Position numbers and translations under genes: made by a program. Under the pieces are notes generated by a model. That model was not told where the DNA came from, searched no databases, and saw only the letters and a program-made list of their open reading frames with translations. A stretch of 64,000 nucleotides of DNA from Mesorhizobium sp. dw_380. Its GTDB lineage: Bacteria > Pseudomonadota > Alphaproteobacteria > Rhizobiales > Rhizobiaceae. Location of the stretch: positions 1-64,000 of the forward strand of contig NZ_JAFFIW010000027.1 in the NCBI RefSeq assembly GCF_018588885.1. The letters are read 5' to 3'. This document shows positions 29,473 through 38,663 of the stretch, piece after piece (positions within the stretch are counted from its first letter, which is position 1; each line of letters opens with the position of its first letter).

Positions 29473-30447
29473 ATGCTCAACGTCTCCACGCGTACGGCCG
29501 CGCTCTACGATCGGGTGAGGCGGGTCATCCCGCCAATCGAGTGGCCAGCGTTTACCGATGATATCGAGGCAATTCTCGATCTGAGACGGCAGCGCAATGC
29601 CGTCATCCTGGCGCACAACTACCAAACGCCGGAGATCTTCCACTGTGTCGCCGACATCGTCGGCGACAGCCTGGCGCTTGCCCGCAAGGCAATGGCAGTC
29701 GAAGCGGATGTCATCGTGCTGGCCGGCGTGCATTTCATGGCCGAGACGGCGAAGCTGCTCAATCCGGGAAAGACGGTGCTTATTCCCGACGTGAGGGCCG
29801 GTTGCTCCCTCGCTGACTCGATCACTGCGGAAGATGTCCGTCTCATGCGGCAGCGCTACCCCGGCGTGCCGATCGTCACCTATGTCAACACCTCCGCCGC
29901 GGTGAAAGCGGAGTCCGACATCTGCTGCACTTCGGGCAATGCGAAAGCCGTGGTGGAGTCCCTGGCTGTTCCCCAGGTGATCATGCTGCCGGATGAATAC
30001 CTGGCCCTGAACATCGCCGCCCAGACCGATGTGCGGATCATCGCCTGGAAAGGGCATTGCGAGGTGCATGAGCGGTTCAGCCCCAGCGACATCCGGCAGC
30101 TGCGGGAGGATCATCCAGGCGTAACCGTGCTGGCGCACCCGGAATGTCCACCGGAAGTGGTCGCGGAAGCGGACTTCTCCGGCTCGACCGCTGCCATGTC
30201 CGATTATGTCGGACAGCAAAAGCCGCCGCGCGTCGTGCTGATGACGGAGTGCTCGATGAGCGACAATGTCGCGGTCGAGCATCCCGAGGTCGAGTTCATC
30301 CGGCCCTGCAATCTGTGCCCGCACATGAAGCGAATAACGCTCGCCAACATCCGCGCGGCACTTGAGCAGAACCGCCATGTCGTGACCATCGATCCCGAGA
30401 TCGCCGGACGCGCACGGCTGGCCGTCGAGCGGATGCTGGCTATATGA
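29473..30447 (+). CDS. nadA: Quinolinate synthase
   Basis: A 324-residue 4Fe-4S enzyme that condenses iminoaspartate with dihydroxyacetone phosphate to quinolinate, the first pyridine of NAD synthesis. The three cluster cysteines are seen in RAGCSLAD, ICCTSGNA and CNLCPHMK. Substrate motifs ILAHNYQTPEI and VYVNTSAAVKAESD are typical. I start it at ATG 29473, preceded by AAGGAG seven bases upstream; the earlier in-frame ATG at 29452 lies inside operator box 2. First gene of an operon in which most neighbours overlap. Confidence 0.97.
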   Translation: MLNVSTRTAALYDRVRRVIPPIEWPAFTDDIEAILDLRRQRNAVILAHNYQTPEIFHCVADIVGDSLALARKAMAVEADVIVLAGVHFMAETAKLLNPGKTVLIPDVRAGCSLADSITAEDVRLMRQRYPGVPIVTYVNTSAAVKAESDICCTSGNAKAVVESLAVPQVIMLPDEYLALNIAAQTDVRIIAWKGHCEVHERFSPSDIRQLREDHPGVTVLAHPECPPEVVAEADFSGSTAAMSDYVGQQKPPRVVLMTECSMSDNVAVEHPEVEFIRPCNLCPHMKRITLANIRAALEQNRHVVTIDPEIAGRARLAVERMLAI

Positions 30448-31985
30448 GCATGGACGTCCGCGATCTCACCGGCCTGCCGGTGATCATCGGCGGCGGCATA
30501 GCCGGGCTGATGACCGCACTCTATCTGGCGCCCGAGCCGGCGCTTCTGCTGTCGAGATCACCGCTTGGCGCGGACGCTTCCAGCGGGTGGGCGCAAGGCG
30601 GGCTTGCCGCGAGCCTGGGCGAGGATGATGAACCGGCGCTCCATCTTTCCGACACGCTCGCCGCAGGTGATGGTCTTTGCGATACGCAAGCAGCAAGACG
30701 CATCGTCTACGCCGCGCCCGCCGCGATCGAGGATCTGGCACGCCTTGGGGCTCGCTTTGATCGGACGCCGGCAGGCGCGTTTCGTCTCGGACTGGAGGCT
30801 GCGCACGGCCGGCGACGCATCGTTCATGCCGGGGGCGACGGCAGCGGACGGGAGGTCATGCGTGCGCTTGTCGCCGCCGTTCGCTCCACGCCCGCGATCA
30901 CGGTCGTCGAAGGCATCGAAGCGCGCAGGCTGGCCGTGCAGGACGGCAGGGTCACCGGTGTGCTGGCCAACCGTTCGACGGGTCCGGTGTTCTTCGCCAC
31001 GGGACGGGTCGTTGTCGCCACTGGAGGGATCGGCGGCCTCTTCCATGACTCGACAAACCCATTGGGCAGCTGCGGGCAGGGCCTGGCGCTCGCGGCGCGC
31101 GCCGGTGCTGTCCTTGCCGACCTGGAGTTCATCCAGTTCCACCCGACCACGCTTGACGGGCCGGATCGGCCGATGCCGCTGATCAGCGAAGCGGTTCGCG
31201 GCGAAGGCGCGGTGATCGTCGACGAGACAGGGCGGCGCTTCCTCGACGGTGTGCGAGGCGCGGAACTCGCGCCGCGCGATATCGTCGCGCGCGCTGTCTG
31301 CAAGCACGTCGCGGAGGGCCATCGCGTTTTCCTCGACGTACGCGAAAGGCCGGGCGCGACATTCGCCCGGCAGTTCCCGACGATCGCGTCGGCCTGCGGC
31401 AAGGCCGGCATCGATCCGGCGAGCGACCTCATTCCCATCCGGCCGGCACAGCATTATCACATGGGCGGCATCGCCGTGGATCTGGCCGGGCGTACCTCCG
31501 TTCCGGGACTTTGGGCCTGCGGCGAAGTCGCCTCAACCGGGCTGCACGGCGCCAATCGGCTTGCCAGCAATTCACTGACCGAAGCCGTTGTTTGCGCGCG
31601 CTGGGTTGCGGAAAGCGTCGCCGCTTCACCCGACTGCGGCGGAAAGCGAGATATAACAACGTATCTGCCTGTGCCGGATCCAACGCCAGTCCGCCCTCTC
31701 CTGTCACGTGGCCTTGGCGTCACGCGAGATGGCGAAGGGTTGAAAGAGGCAGCGAGGGCCTTGCTACCGCTGTCGCAGAGACACGACGCGGCATCCGATC
31801 CTGCCGCTGTCGGGCTGATGATCACAATTGCCGCCTTGCGGCGCCGGGAAAGCCTCGGCGCTCATTTCCGGATGGACTTTCCGCACCACGCAACCGTCGC
31901 CCGCCGTTCCGAAATCACGCTCGACGCGGCCGTGGCGGCAGCGCGGGAACTTGCATCCTGCCCAACACTGGAAAGCGTCCTGTGA
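30444..31985 (+). CDS. nadB: L-aspartate oxidase
   Basis: A 513-residue FAD enzyme that oxidises L-aspartate to iminoaspartate for NadA. Motifs: FAD-binding VIIGGGIAGLMTALYL at the N-terminus, SSGWAQGGLAA, the HYHMGGI segment with active-site residues, and CGEVASTGLHGANRLASNSL near the end of the FAD domain. The C-terminal helical domain is present. It overlaps nadA by four bases (ATGA). Confidence 0.97.
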   Translation: MSMDVRDLTGLPVIIGGGIAGLMTALYLAPEPALLLSRSPLGADASSGWAQGGLAASLGEDDEPALHLSDTLAAGDGLCDTQAARRIVYAAPAAIEDLARLGARFDRTPAGAFRLGLEAAHGRRRIVHAGGDGSGREVMRALVAAVRSTPAITVVEGIEARRLAVQDGRVTGVLANRSTGPVFFATGRVVVATGGIGGLFHDSTNPLGSCGQGLALAARAGAVLADLEFIQFHPTTLDGPDRPMPLISEAVRGEGAVIVDETGRRFLDGVRGAELAPRDIVARAVCKHVAEGHRVFLDVRERPGATFARQFPTIASACGKAGIDPASDLIPIRPAQHYHMGGIAVDLAGRTSVPGLWACGEVASTGLHGANRLASNSLTEAVVCARWVAESVAASPDCGGKRDITTYLPVPDPTPVRPLLSRGLGVTRDGEGLKEAARALLPLSQRHDAASDPAAVGLMITIAALRRRESLGAHFRMDFPHHATVARRSEITLDAAVAAARELASCPTLESVL

Positions 31986-32836
31986 ACCTCTCACCACTTC
32001 CCGCGATCATGCTCGAGCCTCTGTTGCGGGCGGCTCTGCTCGAAGATCTCGGCAGGGCCGGCGACTTGACCACCGATGCCATCGTGCCGAAGGACCTTCG
32101 GACAACGACCGTCCTTTCGGCACGCCAGCCGGGCGTAGTCGCCGGCCTCGATCTGGCGATGCTCGCATTCCACCTGATCGACCAGAATGTCGAAATGGCC
32201 GTGCATCGGCCGGACGGTAGCACCGTCGCGCAAGGCGAGATCATTGCCTCGGTGAGCGGTCCGGCCCGCGCCATACTCACGGCGGAACGGACGGCGCTCA
32301 ACTTCTTGTGCCATCTGAGCGGCATCGCCACGGCGACGGCTTCCGTCGTCGCAGCGGTTTGCGGCCATGGTGCAAAGATCGTCTGCACCCGCAAGACGAC
32401 ACCGGGACTGCGAGCTGTCGAAAAATATGCCGTGCGCGCAGGTGGCGGATCCAACCACCGTTTCGGCCTCGACGACGCCATCCTGATCAAGGACAACCAC
32501 ATCGCCATCGCTGGTGGAATTCGCCCGGCAATCGAGCGGGCGCGGAGCAGCGTCGGCCATCTCGTCAAGGTCGAAGTCGAGGTCGATACGCTGGCCCAGT
32601 TGGAGGAAGCCTTGGACCTGGGACCCGACGCTGTCTTGCTCGACAACATGTCGGTCGACGAGCTTCGCCAGGCAGTGGCGACGATTGCTGGCCGGGCGAT
32701 CACCGAGGCGTCTGGCAGGATCACCGCCGCGATTGCGCCAGCCGTTGCCGCAACTGGTATCGACCTGATTTCCATCGGCTGGTTGACTCACAGCGCGCCG
32801 ATCCTCGATATCGGCCTCGACTACCGTGAGCCTTGA
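31982..32836 (+). CDS. nadC: Nicotinate-nucleotide pyrophosphorylase (quinolinate phosphoribosyltransferase)
   Basis: A 284-residue enzyme converting quinolinate and PRPP to nicotinate mononucleotide. Motifs: DLTTDAI near the N-terminus, ERTALNFLCHLSGIAT, CTRKTTPGLR, GGGSNHRFGLDDAILIKDNH and LLDNMS. The GTG start at 31982 overlaps the nadB stop (GTGA), so translation is coupled; a further open stretch upstream in this frame is only a shadow of nadB. A 91-base gap then precedes bioB. Confidence 0.95.
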   Translation: MNLSPLPAIMLEPLLRAALLEDLGRAGDLTTDAIVPKDLRTTTVLSARQPGVVAGLDLAMLAFHLIDQNVEMAVHRPDGSTVAQGEIIASVSGPARAILTAERTALNFLCHLSGIATATASVVAAVCGHGAKIVCTRKTTPGLRAVEKYAVRAGGGSNHRFGLDDAILIKDNHIAIAGGIRPAIERARSSVGHLVKVEVEVDTLAQLEEALDLGPDAVLLDNMSVDELRQAVATIAGRAITEASGRITAAIAPAVAATGIDLISIGWLTHSAPILDIGLDYREP

Positions 32837-32927
32837 TCGTCGAGGCTGACCATCTAGCCTACCCAGCTTCTCTCGACCGTGTCCGCCAGTCCAAAGGCGC
32901 TCGTGTCGCCACATCGCAAGGAACAGG

Positions 32928-33935
32928 ATGGAAATGCGCGCAGCAATTTCGGAAAAAACCCTGCCTGAAGCTCAATCCTTCGACGGCCACCGGATGTGGA
33001 CCCTGGAAGAAGCCCGGGCGCTCCACGATGCGCCCTTCAATGACCTTCTGTTTCGGGCACAAAGCGTTCATCGCCAGAATTTCGATCCCAACAAGGTCCA
33101 GCTCAGCCGGCTTCTCAGCATCAAGACGGGGGGATGCCCGGAGGATTGCGGCTATTGCAGCCAGTCGGCGCATCACGAAAGCGGGTTGAAGGCGTCGAAG
33201 CTGATGGAGGTCCGACGCGTCATCGCCGAGGCGACCAAGGCACGCGATGCCGGCGCCACCCGCTATTGCATGGGCGCTGCCTGGCGAAACCCCAAGGCCC
33301 GCGACATGGATGCGGTGGTGGCGATGGTCGAGGGCGTCAAGGCGCTTGGCATGGAAACCTGCATGACGCTTGGCATGCTCGATCTTGAGCAGGCCGCTCG
33401 TCTGAAACAGGCCGGTCTCGACTACTATAACCACAACATCGACACCTCCGAGCGCTACTACTCAGAGATCATCTCGACCCGCAAATTTGCCGACCGGCTG
33501 GATACGCTCGCCAATGTCCGCGACAGCGGCATCAAGGTCTGCTGTGGTGGCATTGTCGGCATGGGTGAAGAACCGGTCGACCGGATCGACATGCTGGTGA
33601 CGCTGGCCAACCTGCCGGAGCATCCCGAAAGCGTTCCAATCAACATGCTGATCCCGATCGACGGCACCCCGCTTGCCGAAGCCAAGCCCATCGAGCCGAT
33701 CGAGTTCGTGCGTGTGATCGCGCTGGCGCGCATCATGATGCCGAAGTCGCATGTGCGTCTTTCCGCCGGCCGCACCGCCATGACCGACGAGATGCAGGCG
33801 CTGTGCTTTTTTGCCGGCGCCAATTCGATCTTCGTCGGCGACACGCTGCTGACGGCGGACAATCCCGGCGAGGACAAGGATACCCTTCTGTTCCAGCGTC
33901 TCGGCATCGAGCCGATGGAAATCGGCACGCAATGA
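32928..33935 (+). CDS. bioB: Biotin synthase
   Basis: A 335-residue radical SAM enzyme that inserts sulfur into dethiobiotin. The radical SAM cysteines are in CPEDCGYC; the 2Fe-2S ligands fit the cysteines of METCMTLGML and IKVCCGGIVG together with the arginine in HVRLSAGR. Start ATG follows AAGGAACAGG. First gene of the bio part of the operon. I searched the 91 bases upstream for the TTATCTATAA-type BioR site and did not find one. Confidence 0.97.
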   Translation: MEMRAAISEKTLPEAQSFDGHRMWTLEEARALHDAPFNDLLFRAQSVHRQNFDPNKVQLSRLLSIKTGGCPEDCGYCSQSAHHESGLKASKLMEVRRVIAEATKARDAGATRYCMGAAWRNPKARDMDAVVAMVEGVKALGMETCMTLGMLDLEQAARLKQAGLDYYNHNIDTSERYYSEIISTRKFADRLDTLANVRDSGIKVCCGGIVGMGEEPVDRIDMLVTLANLPEHPESVPINMLIPIDGTPLAEAKPIEPIEFVRVIALARIMMPKSHVRLSAGRTAMTDEMQALCFFAGANSIFVGDTLLTADNPGEDKDTLLFQRLGIEPMEIGTQ

Positions 33936-35071
33936 ACGAGGCACTTCTTGCCCGGTATGACGCATCCTTGCGTGGACTGGCGCGAAAGGACCGGCTGCGG
34001 ACGCTTGCGCCGCGCGCCGGTCTCGACTTCTCGTCGAACGACTATCTCGGGCTTGCCGCCTCCAAAAGACTGGGCGACGCGGTTGCGGCGGCGATCGCGC
34101 GGGGTACGCCGGTCGGCGCCACCGGGTCGCGCCTGTTGCGCGGCAACGCGCCGGAGCATGAGCAACTGGAGGCGGACGCGGCGACGTTCTTTGGCGCCGA
34201 ACGCGCGCTGTTCTTCGGCAGCGGCTACATCGCCAACTTCGCTCTCCTGACCGCGCTGCCCCAGAAGGGCGACCTGCTGGTCCTCGACGAGCTCGCCCAT
34301 GCCAGCATGCATGAGGGCGCGCAGGCCGGGCGCGCCGAGTTCAAGCTGGCCGCGCACAACGACGTTGGTGCTATCGAGGACGCGATCAGCCGCTGGCGCG
34401 CCGAAGGCGGCATGGGGCGCGTCTGGATCGCGGTCGAAAGCCTTTACAGCATGGATGGCGACCGCGCGCCGATGGAGAGTATCGTCGCGCTTGCCGATCG
34501 GCACGAGGCATTCCTCGTCGTCGACGAGGCGCATGCCACCGGCGTCTGGGGACCGGACGGCCGCGGGCTGGCCGCCGCTTTCGAGGGCCGCGACAACATC
34601 ATAGCGCTCCACACGTGCGGCAAGGCGCTCGGAGCGTCGGGCGCGCTCGTCACCGGACCGCGAACGCTGTGCGACTATCTCGTCAATCGCTGCCGGCCGT
34701 TCATCTACGCCACCGCGCCATCGCCGCTGATGGCAGTGGCGGCGCGACAAGCGCTCGCCATGTTGTCCGACGAGCCCATGCGCCGCGTTCAACTGCAGGA
34801 ACGCGTTGCCTTCGCCGGCCGGCAATTGGCCGCGCGCTGCGGCGTGACGCCCAGCGGCTCGCAGATCCAGCCCTTTGTCATCGGCGATAACAGGCGCACC
34901 ATGGCGGTGGCGGCGGCACTGCAGGCCCGCGGCTTCGATATACGCGGCATTCGTCCGCCGACGGTGCCCGAAGGCACATCGCGCCTGCGCATTTCCCTGA
35001 CGCTCAACGTCGACGAAACCGATATTTCCGCCATGGTCGAGGCGCTCGCCGAAGTGTTGGCCACGGGATGA
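33932..35071 (+). CDS. bioF: 8-amino-7-oxononanoate synthase
   Basis: A 379-residue PLP enzyme that condenses pimeloyl-thioester with alanine in biotin synthesis. Motifs: FSSNDYLGLA, GATGSRLLRGN, the cofactor-contacting DEAHATGVWGPDGRG, and the Schiff-base lysine in HTCGKALGASGAL. The ATG at 33932 overlaps the bioB stop by four bases (ATGA); the open frame upstream belongs to the bioB shadow. Confidence 0.96.
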   Translation: MNEALLARYDASLRGLARKDRLRTLAPRAGLDFSSNDYLGLAASKRLGDAVAAAIARGTPVGATGSRLLRGNAPEHEQLEADAATFFGAERALFFGSGYIANFALLTALPQKGDLLVLDELAHASMHEGAQAGRAEFKLAAHNDVGAIEDAISRWRAEGGMGRVWIAVESLYSMDGDRAPMESIVALADRHEAFLVVDEAHATGVWGPDGRGLAAAFEGRDNIIALHTCGKALGASGALVTGPRTLCDYLVNRCRPFIYATAPSPLMAVAARQALAMLSDEPMRRVQLQERVAFAGRQLAARCGVTPSGSQIQPFVIGDNRRTMAVAAALQARGFDIRGIRPPTVPEGTSRLRISLTLNVDETDISAMVEALAEVLATG

Positions 35072-35703
35072 CCAAGCGCATCGTCGTCACCGGAACAGAC
35101 ACCGGAATTGGCAAGACAGTATTTTCGGCCGGGCTCGCCGGCCTGCTCGACGGCTTTTACTGGAAGCCCGTGCAATCGGGCCTTGACGAGGAGACTGACA
35201 GCGAGGTTGTTGCCCGGCTTTCCGGTTTGCCCGCCGGCCGCGTGCTGCCGGAGGTTTACCGTCTGAGCATGCCGCTGTCGCCGCATCGATCAGCCGAAAT
35301 GGACGGCGTCGCGATCGAGGCGGCCAAGCTCTCACTTCCAGACTTGCCGGGTCCGCTTGTCATCGAAGGCGCGGGCGGGCTGATGGTGCCGCTCAATCGA
35401 CAGACAAGATTCATCGATATTTTCCAGGAATGGCAACTGCCGGTCATCCTTTGCGCCCGCACCGCGCTCGGTACCATCAATCACACCCTGCTATCGATTG
35501 AGGCCCTGCGGGCGCGATCCATTCCGCTCATCGGCATCGCCTTCATCGGCGAAGAGGTCGCCGATACGCAAAGGACAATCGTGGAATTCGGCGGCGTGCC
35601 GCAGCTCGGCAGGCTGCCGCGCCTCGATCCGCTCACGGGTGAAATGTTGAGAGATGCAATGGTTGCCGGCTTCGACCTCGCCCTTATTGCCGGAGGCGCC
35701 TGA
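35068..35703 (+). CDS. bioD: Dethiobiotin synthetase
   Basis: A 211-residue ATP-dependent carboxylase that closes the ureido ring of dethiobiotin. The P-loop reads VTGTDTGIGKTVF, the substrate lysine is in YWKPVQSG, and VIEGAGGLMVPLN is the conserved Mg-binding segment. It overlaps bioF by four bases and meets bioA through a shared TGATG. Confidence 0.96.
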   Translation: MTKRIVVTGTDTGIGKTVFSAGLAGLLDGFYWKPVQSGLDEETDSEVVARLSGLPAGRVLPEVYRLSMPLSPHRSAEMDGVAIEAAKLSLPDLPGPLVIEGAGGLMVPLNRQTRFIDIFQEWQLPVILCARTALGTINHTLLSIEALRARSIPLIGIAFIGEEVADTQRTIVEFGGVPQLGRLPRLDPLTGEMLRDAMVAGFDLALIAGGA

Positions 35704-36968
35704 TGCCGCAGTCTCGAGTCTGGCATCCCTTCACCCAGCACGCGCTCGAGCCCGCGATCCCTGAAATCGTCCTGACGGAAGGCGCCTATCTCCACAAGGC
35801 CGACGGCGCGCGCATCCTGGACGCCATTTCCTCCTGGTGGGTCGTCACCCATGGCCATCGCCACCCCCGCATCATGAAGGCCATCGAGACGACCGCATCG
35901 AGCCTCGACCAGATCATTTTCGCGGGCTTCACCCACGAGCCTGCAGAACGGCTGGCCGAGGCGCTTGTCGGCCTTGCTCCCGCCGGCCTCGACCGGGTGT
36001 TCTATTCCGACAGCGGCTCGACCTCCGTCGAAGTCGCGCTGAAGATGGCGCTCGGCTATTTCCGCAACATCGGCGCGCCGCGCTCGCGCATCGCCGTCAT
36101 GGAGCACAGCTACCATGGCGATACCATTGGCACGATGAGCGTCGGCGCCCGCGGCGTGTTCAATGCTGCCTACGAGCCCTTGCTGTTCGAGGTCGACACC
36201 ATTCCCTTCCCGGCCACCGGGCGCGAGCAGGAGACCCTGGATCGGTTCGAGGTTTTCTCTCGCGACCGGCGCGCGGCCGCGCTGATCGTCGAGCCGCTGG
36301 TGCTTGGTGCTGGTGGCATGCTGATGTATCCGGCCTGGGTTCTGGCGGAATTGAAGAAGATCGCCGAGGCCTCCGGCACACTGCTGATCACCGACGAGGT
36401 GATGACCGGCTGGGGTCGCACCGGAACCATGTTCGCCTGCGAGCAGGCGTCGATCTCACCGGACATATTGTGCACTTCGAAGGGCTTGACCGGCGGCGCC
36501 GTCCCGCTGGCCGCCACGCTCGCCACCGATGCCATCTTCCAGGCCCACTATTCCGAGGACCGGCAGAAAACCTTCTTCCATTCGAGTTCCTACACCGCCA
36601 ATCCGATCGCCTGCGCGGCCGCACTGGCTAATGTCGAGATCTGGCAGGACGAGCCGGTCGCCGAGCGGATCGCGGCCTTGAGCGTGAAGCAGGCCGAGGG
36701 GCTTCGACGCTTCCGGGAGAACCCATATTTCACCGACTGCCGGGCGACCGGCACGATCGCTGCTCTCGACCTACGCACCGGCTCTGCCGGCTATCTGGCC
36801 GAGATCGGACCGAAGCTGCGCGCTTTTTTCCTCGAACGAGGCATGCTCGTGCGCCCGCTCGGCAATGTCGTCTATCTTCTGCCGCCGTATTGCATCACCG
36901 GCGACGAACTGGACGGGCTCCATGACGCCATCGAGGAGGCCGGCGAACGTTTCGGCTCGCGACAATGA
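35703..36968 (+). CDS. bioA: Adenosylmethionine-8-amino-7-oxononanoate aminotransferase
   Basis: A 421-residue class III aminotransferase that uses SAM as amino donor to make 7,8-diaminopelargonate. Motifs: RVWHPFTQH at the N-terminus, SSWWVVTHGHRHPRI, YSDSGSTSVEVALKMA, HSYHGDTIGTMSVG, DEVMTGWGRTG, and the PLP lysine in CTSKGLTGG. Its start overlaps the bioD stop and its end overlaps bioZ by four bases. Confidence 0.96.
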   Translation: MPQSRVWHPFTQHALEPAIPEIVLTEGAYLHKADGARILDAISSWWVVTHGHRHPRIMKAIETTASSLDQIIFAGFTHEPAERLAEALVGLAPAGLDRVFYSDSGSTSVEVALKMALGYFRNIGAPRSRIAVMEHSYHGDTIGTMSVGARGVFNAAYEPLLFEVDTIPFPATGREQETLDRFEVFSRDRRAAALIVEPLVLGAGGMLMYPAWVLAELKKIAEASGTLLITDEVMTGWGRTGTMFACEQASISPDILCTSKGLTGGAVPLAATLATDAIFQAHYSEDRQKTFFHSSSYTANPIACAAALANVEIWQDEPVAERIAALSVKQAEGLRRFRENPYFTDCRATGTIAALDLRTGSAGYLAEIGPKLRAFFLERGMLVRPLGNVVYLLPPYCITGDELDGLHDAIEEAGERFGSRQ

Positions 36969-37948
36969 ACCGATCGTCGCGCATCCTCGGCTTTGGCCAT
37001 CATGTGCCGTCGCGCAAGGTGGAGAATCCGGAAATCGAAGACCGTCTCGGGCTTGAACCCGGCTGGATTGAGCGCCGCACCGGGATACGGTCGCGCTTCT
37101 GGGCAACCGACGAAGACACGTTGTCGGGCCTTGCCGCCTCTGCCGGCGACATGGCCCTGGCCAATGCCGGCACCGACCGCAGCGACATTGGCCTGCTGTT
37201 GCTCGCCACCTCGACACCCGACCACCTTCTGCCGCCCAGCGCGCCACTGGTCGCGCATCGCCTCGGGCTCAGCCGCGCCGGCGCGATCGATCTGACCGGC
37301 GCGTGCGCCGGTTTCATCTATGCGCTGATGTTTGCCGACGGATTCACCCGCCTGCACGGCAAAGCGAGCCTTGTCATCGCCGCCAACATACTCAGCCGTC
37401 GCATCAATCCCGCCGAGCGTGCCAGTGCCGTGCTGTTTGCCGATGCCGCCGGCGCCGTGGTCATCGGTCCGTGCGAGGATACCCACCGGGGCATTCTCGG
37501 TGCTTCGGTGGATTCGGACGGCTCGCGCTACGGGCTGATCCAGATTCCCGCCGGCGGAAGCAACACCCCGTTCCATGGCGACCTCGACCTAGAGCAGACC
37601 CGGATGACGATCACTGACGGCCGCGAGGTGTTCGCCAAGGCCGTGGAGATGATGACTGTATGCTCGCAGGACGCGCTCACTGCAGCCCAAATGCGGCCGC
37701 AGGACATCGATCGGTTTGTGCCGCATCAGGCCAATGCGCGCATTTTCGATGCGGTCGGCAGGAACCTCGGCATCCCCGATGAAGCGATCGTCAAGACGAT
37801 CGCCGAATATGGCAACTCTTCCGCCGCGACGATCCCTTTCTCGCTGTCGCTGGCCCATCAGACCGAGCCGTTCCGGCCGGGCGAGAAAATCCTTCTGGCT
37901 GCGGCAGGCGCCGGTCTTAGCGGCGGAGCGCTCGTGGTCGGAATTTAG
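36965..37948 (+). CDS. bioZ: BioZ, 3-oxoacyl-ACP synthase III-like enzyme for the pimeloyl moiety
   Basis: A 327-residue FabH-like thiolase-fold enzyme. The catalytic triad is visible: C114 in LTGACAGFIYA, the histidine in FVPHQANAR and the asparagine in EYGNSSAAT. BioZ was described in the bio operon of Mesorhizobium R7A as a replacement for the BioH/BioC route; work in Agrobacterium places it in a glutaryl-derived pimeloyl pathway. Its position as last gene of bioBFDAZ matches that known arrangement, which separates it from housekeeping FabH. Confidence 0.94.
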   Translation: MNRSSRILGFGHHVPSRKVENPEIEDRLGLEPGWIERRTGIRSRFWATDEDTLSGLAASAGDMALANAGTDRSDIGLLLLATSTPDHLLPPSAPLVAHRLGLSRAGAIDLTGACAGFIYALMFADGFTRLHGKASLVIAANILSRRINPAERASAVLFADAAGAVVIGPCEDTHRGILGASVDSDGSRYGLIQIPAGGSNTPFHGDLDLEQTRMTITDGREVFAKAVEMMTVCSQDALTAAQMRPQDIDRFVPHQANARIFDAVGRNLGIPDEAIVKTIAEYGNSSAATIPFSLSLAHQTEPFRPGEKILLAAAGAGLSGGALVVGI

Positions 37949-38009
37949 CGGCGGGAACCGGCTGCGAAAATTTGATCTTGTATTATGATGAATAGGGACA
38001 ACACAACCA

Positions 38010-38462
38010 ATGCGAAAACTAGTCGCCGGCAAGCTGCACGGCATCCACATCACCGAAGCAAATCTCAACTACCATGGCTCGATAACGCTCGACCCCGACC
38101 ACTGCGAGGCAGCGGGGATACTGCCCATGGAATTCGTGGAGATATGGAACAAGAATTCCGGTGCGCGGATTTCGACCTATGTCATCCTCGGCGAGCGCGG
38201 CTCACGATGCTGCATCCTCAACGGAGCGGCCGCCCGCACCTGCCAGGCCGGCGACCAGATCATAATCTGCAACTCGATCTACCTGGATGAAGCGCAGATC
38301 ACCTCGCTGAAGCCGCGGATCGTCACCTTCGACCAGGACAACCACATAATCGACCGGTTGAGCTACTCCGTCGACCTTGACGCAAATGGCCGGCACAGTT
38401 TCTCGATCCTTGACGAGGCGAATAAGGCTTTGGCCATACCTGCCCTCGTCTCCAGGACGTGA
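38010..38462 (+). CDS. panD: Aspartate 1-decarboxylase proenzyme
   Basis: A 150-residue pyruvoyl enzyme that makes beta-alanine for pantothenate. The self-cleavage site is seen in NYHGSITLD (Gly-Ser bond around residue 24-25), which creates the pyruvoyl group; KLHGIHIT carries the conserved lysine region and NGAAAR the substrate loop. It is somewhat longer than the usual 126-140 residues at the C-terminus. It starts 61 bases after bioZ without a strong ribosome binding site of its own and probably belongs to the same transcript; panB and panC are not in the window. Confidence 0.93.
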   Translation: MRKLVAGKLHGIHITEANLNYHGSITLDPDHCEAAGILPMEFVEIWNKNSGARISTYVILGERGSRCCILNGAAARTCQAGDQIIICNSIYLDEAQITSLKPRIVTFDQDNHIIDRLSYSVDLDANGRHSFSILDEANKALAIPALVSRT

Positions 38463-38663
38463 CTCGCGACCGACATTTGCGCGAGCTTTTCCGGCCAGTT
38501 TGATTGGCCGCCGGTCAACGCCGCACGGCCAAATACGCTTGACAAGATAGCGACGGCCCGTTCAGGCGTGTAATGAGGTAATTGTGGATTCCAAAAGACC
38601 GTTGATGAGCTGACCTGCCCTTCAGCTTTTGCCGGAACCCATCAATTAATCCTTGGGTTTCCT

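Noticed and set aside
31511..31981. Upstream extension of the nadC frame
   Set aside because: Overlaps nadB completely; the GTG at 31982 overlapping the nadB stop gives normal NadC length.
32837..32927. Search for a BioR operator before bioB
   Set aside because: No TTATCTATAA-like palindrome is present in the 91-base gap.
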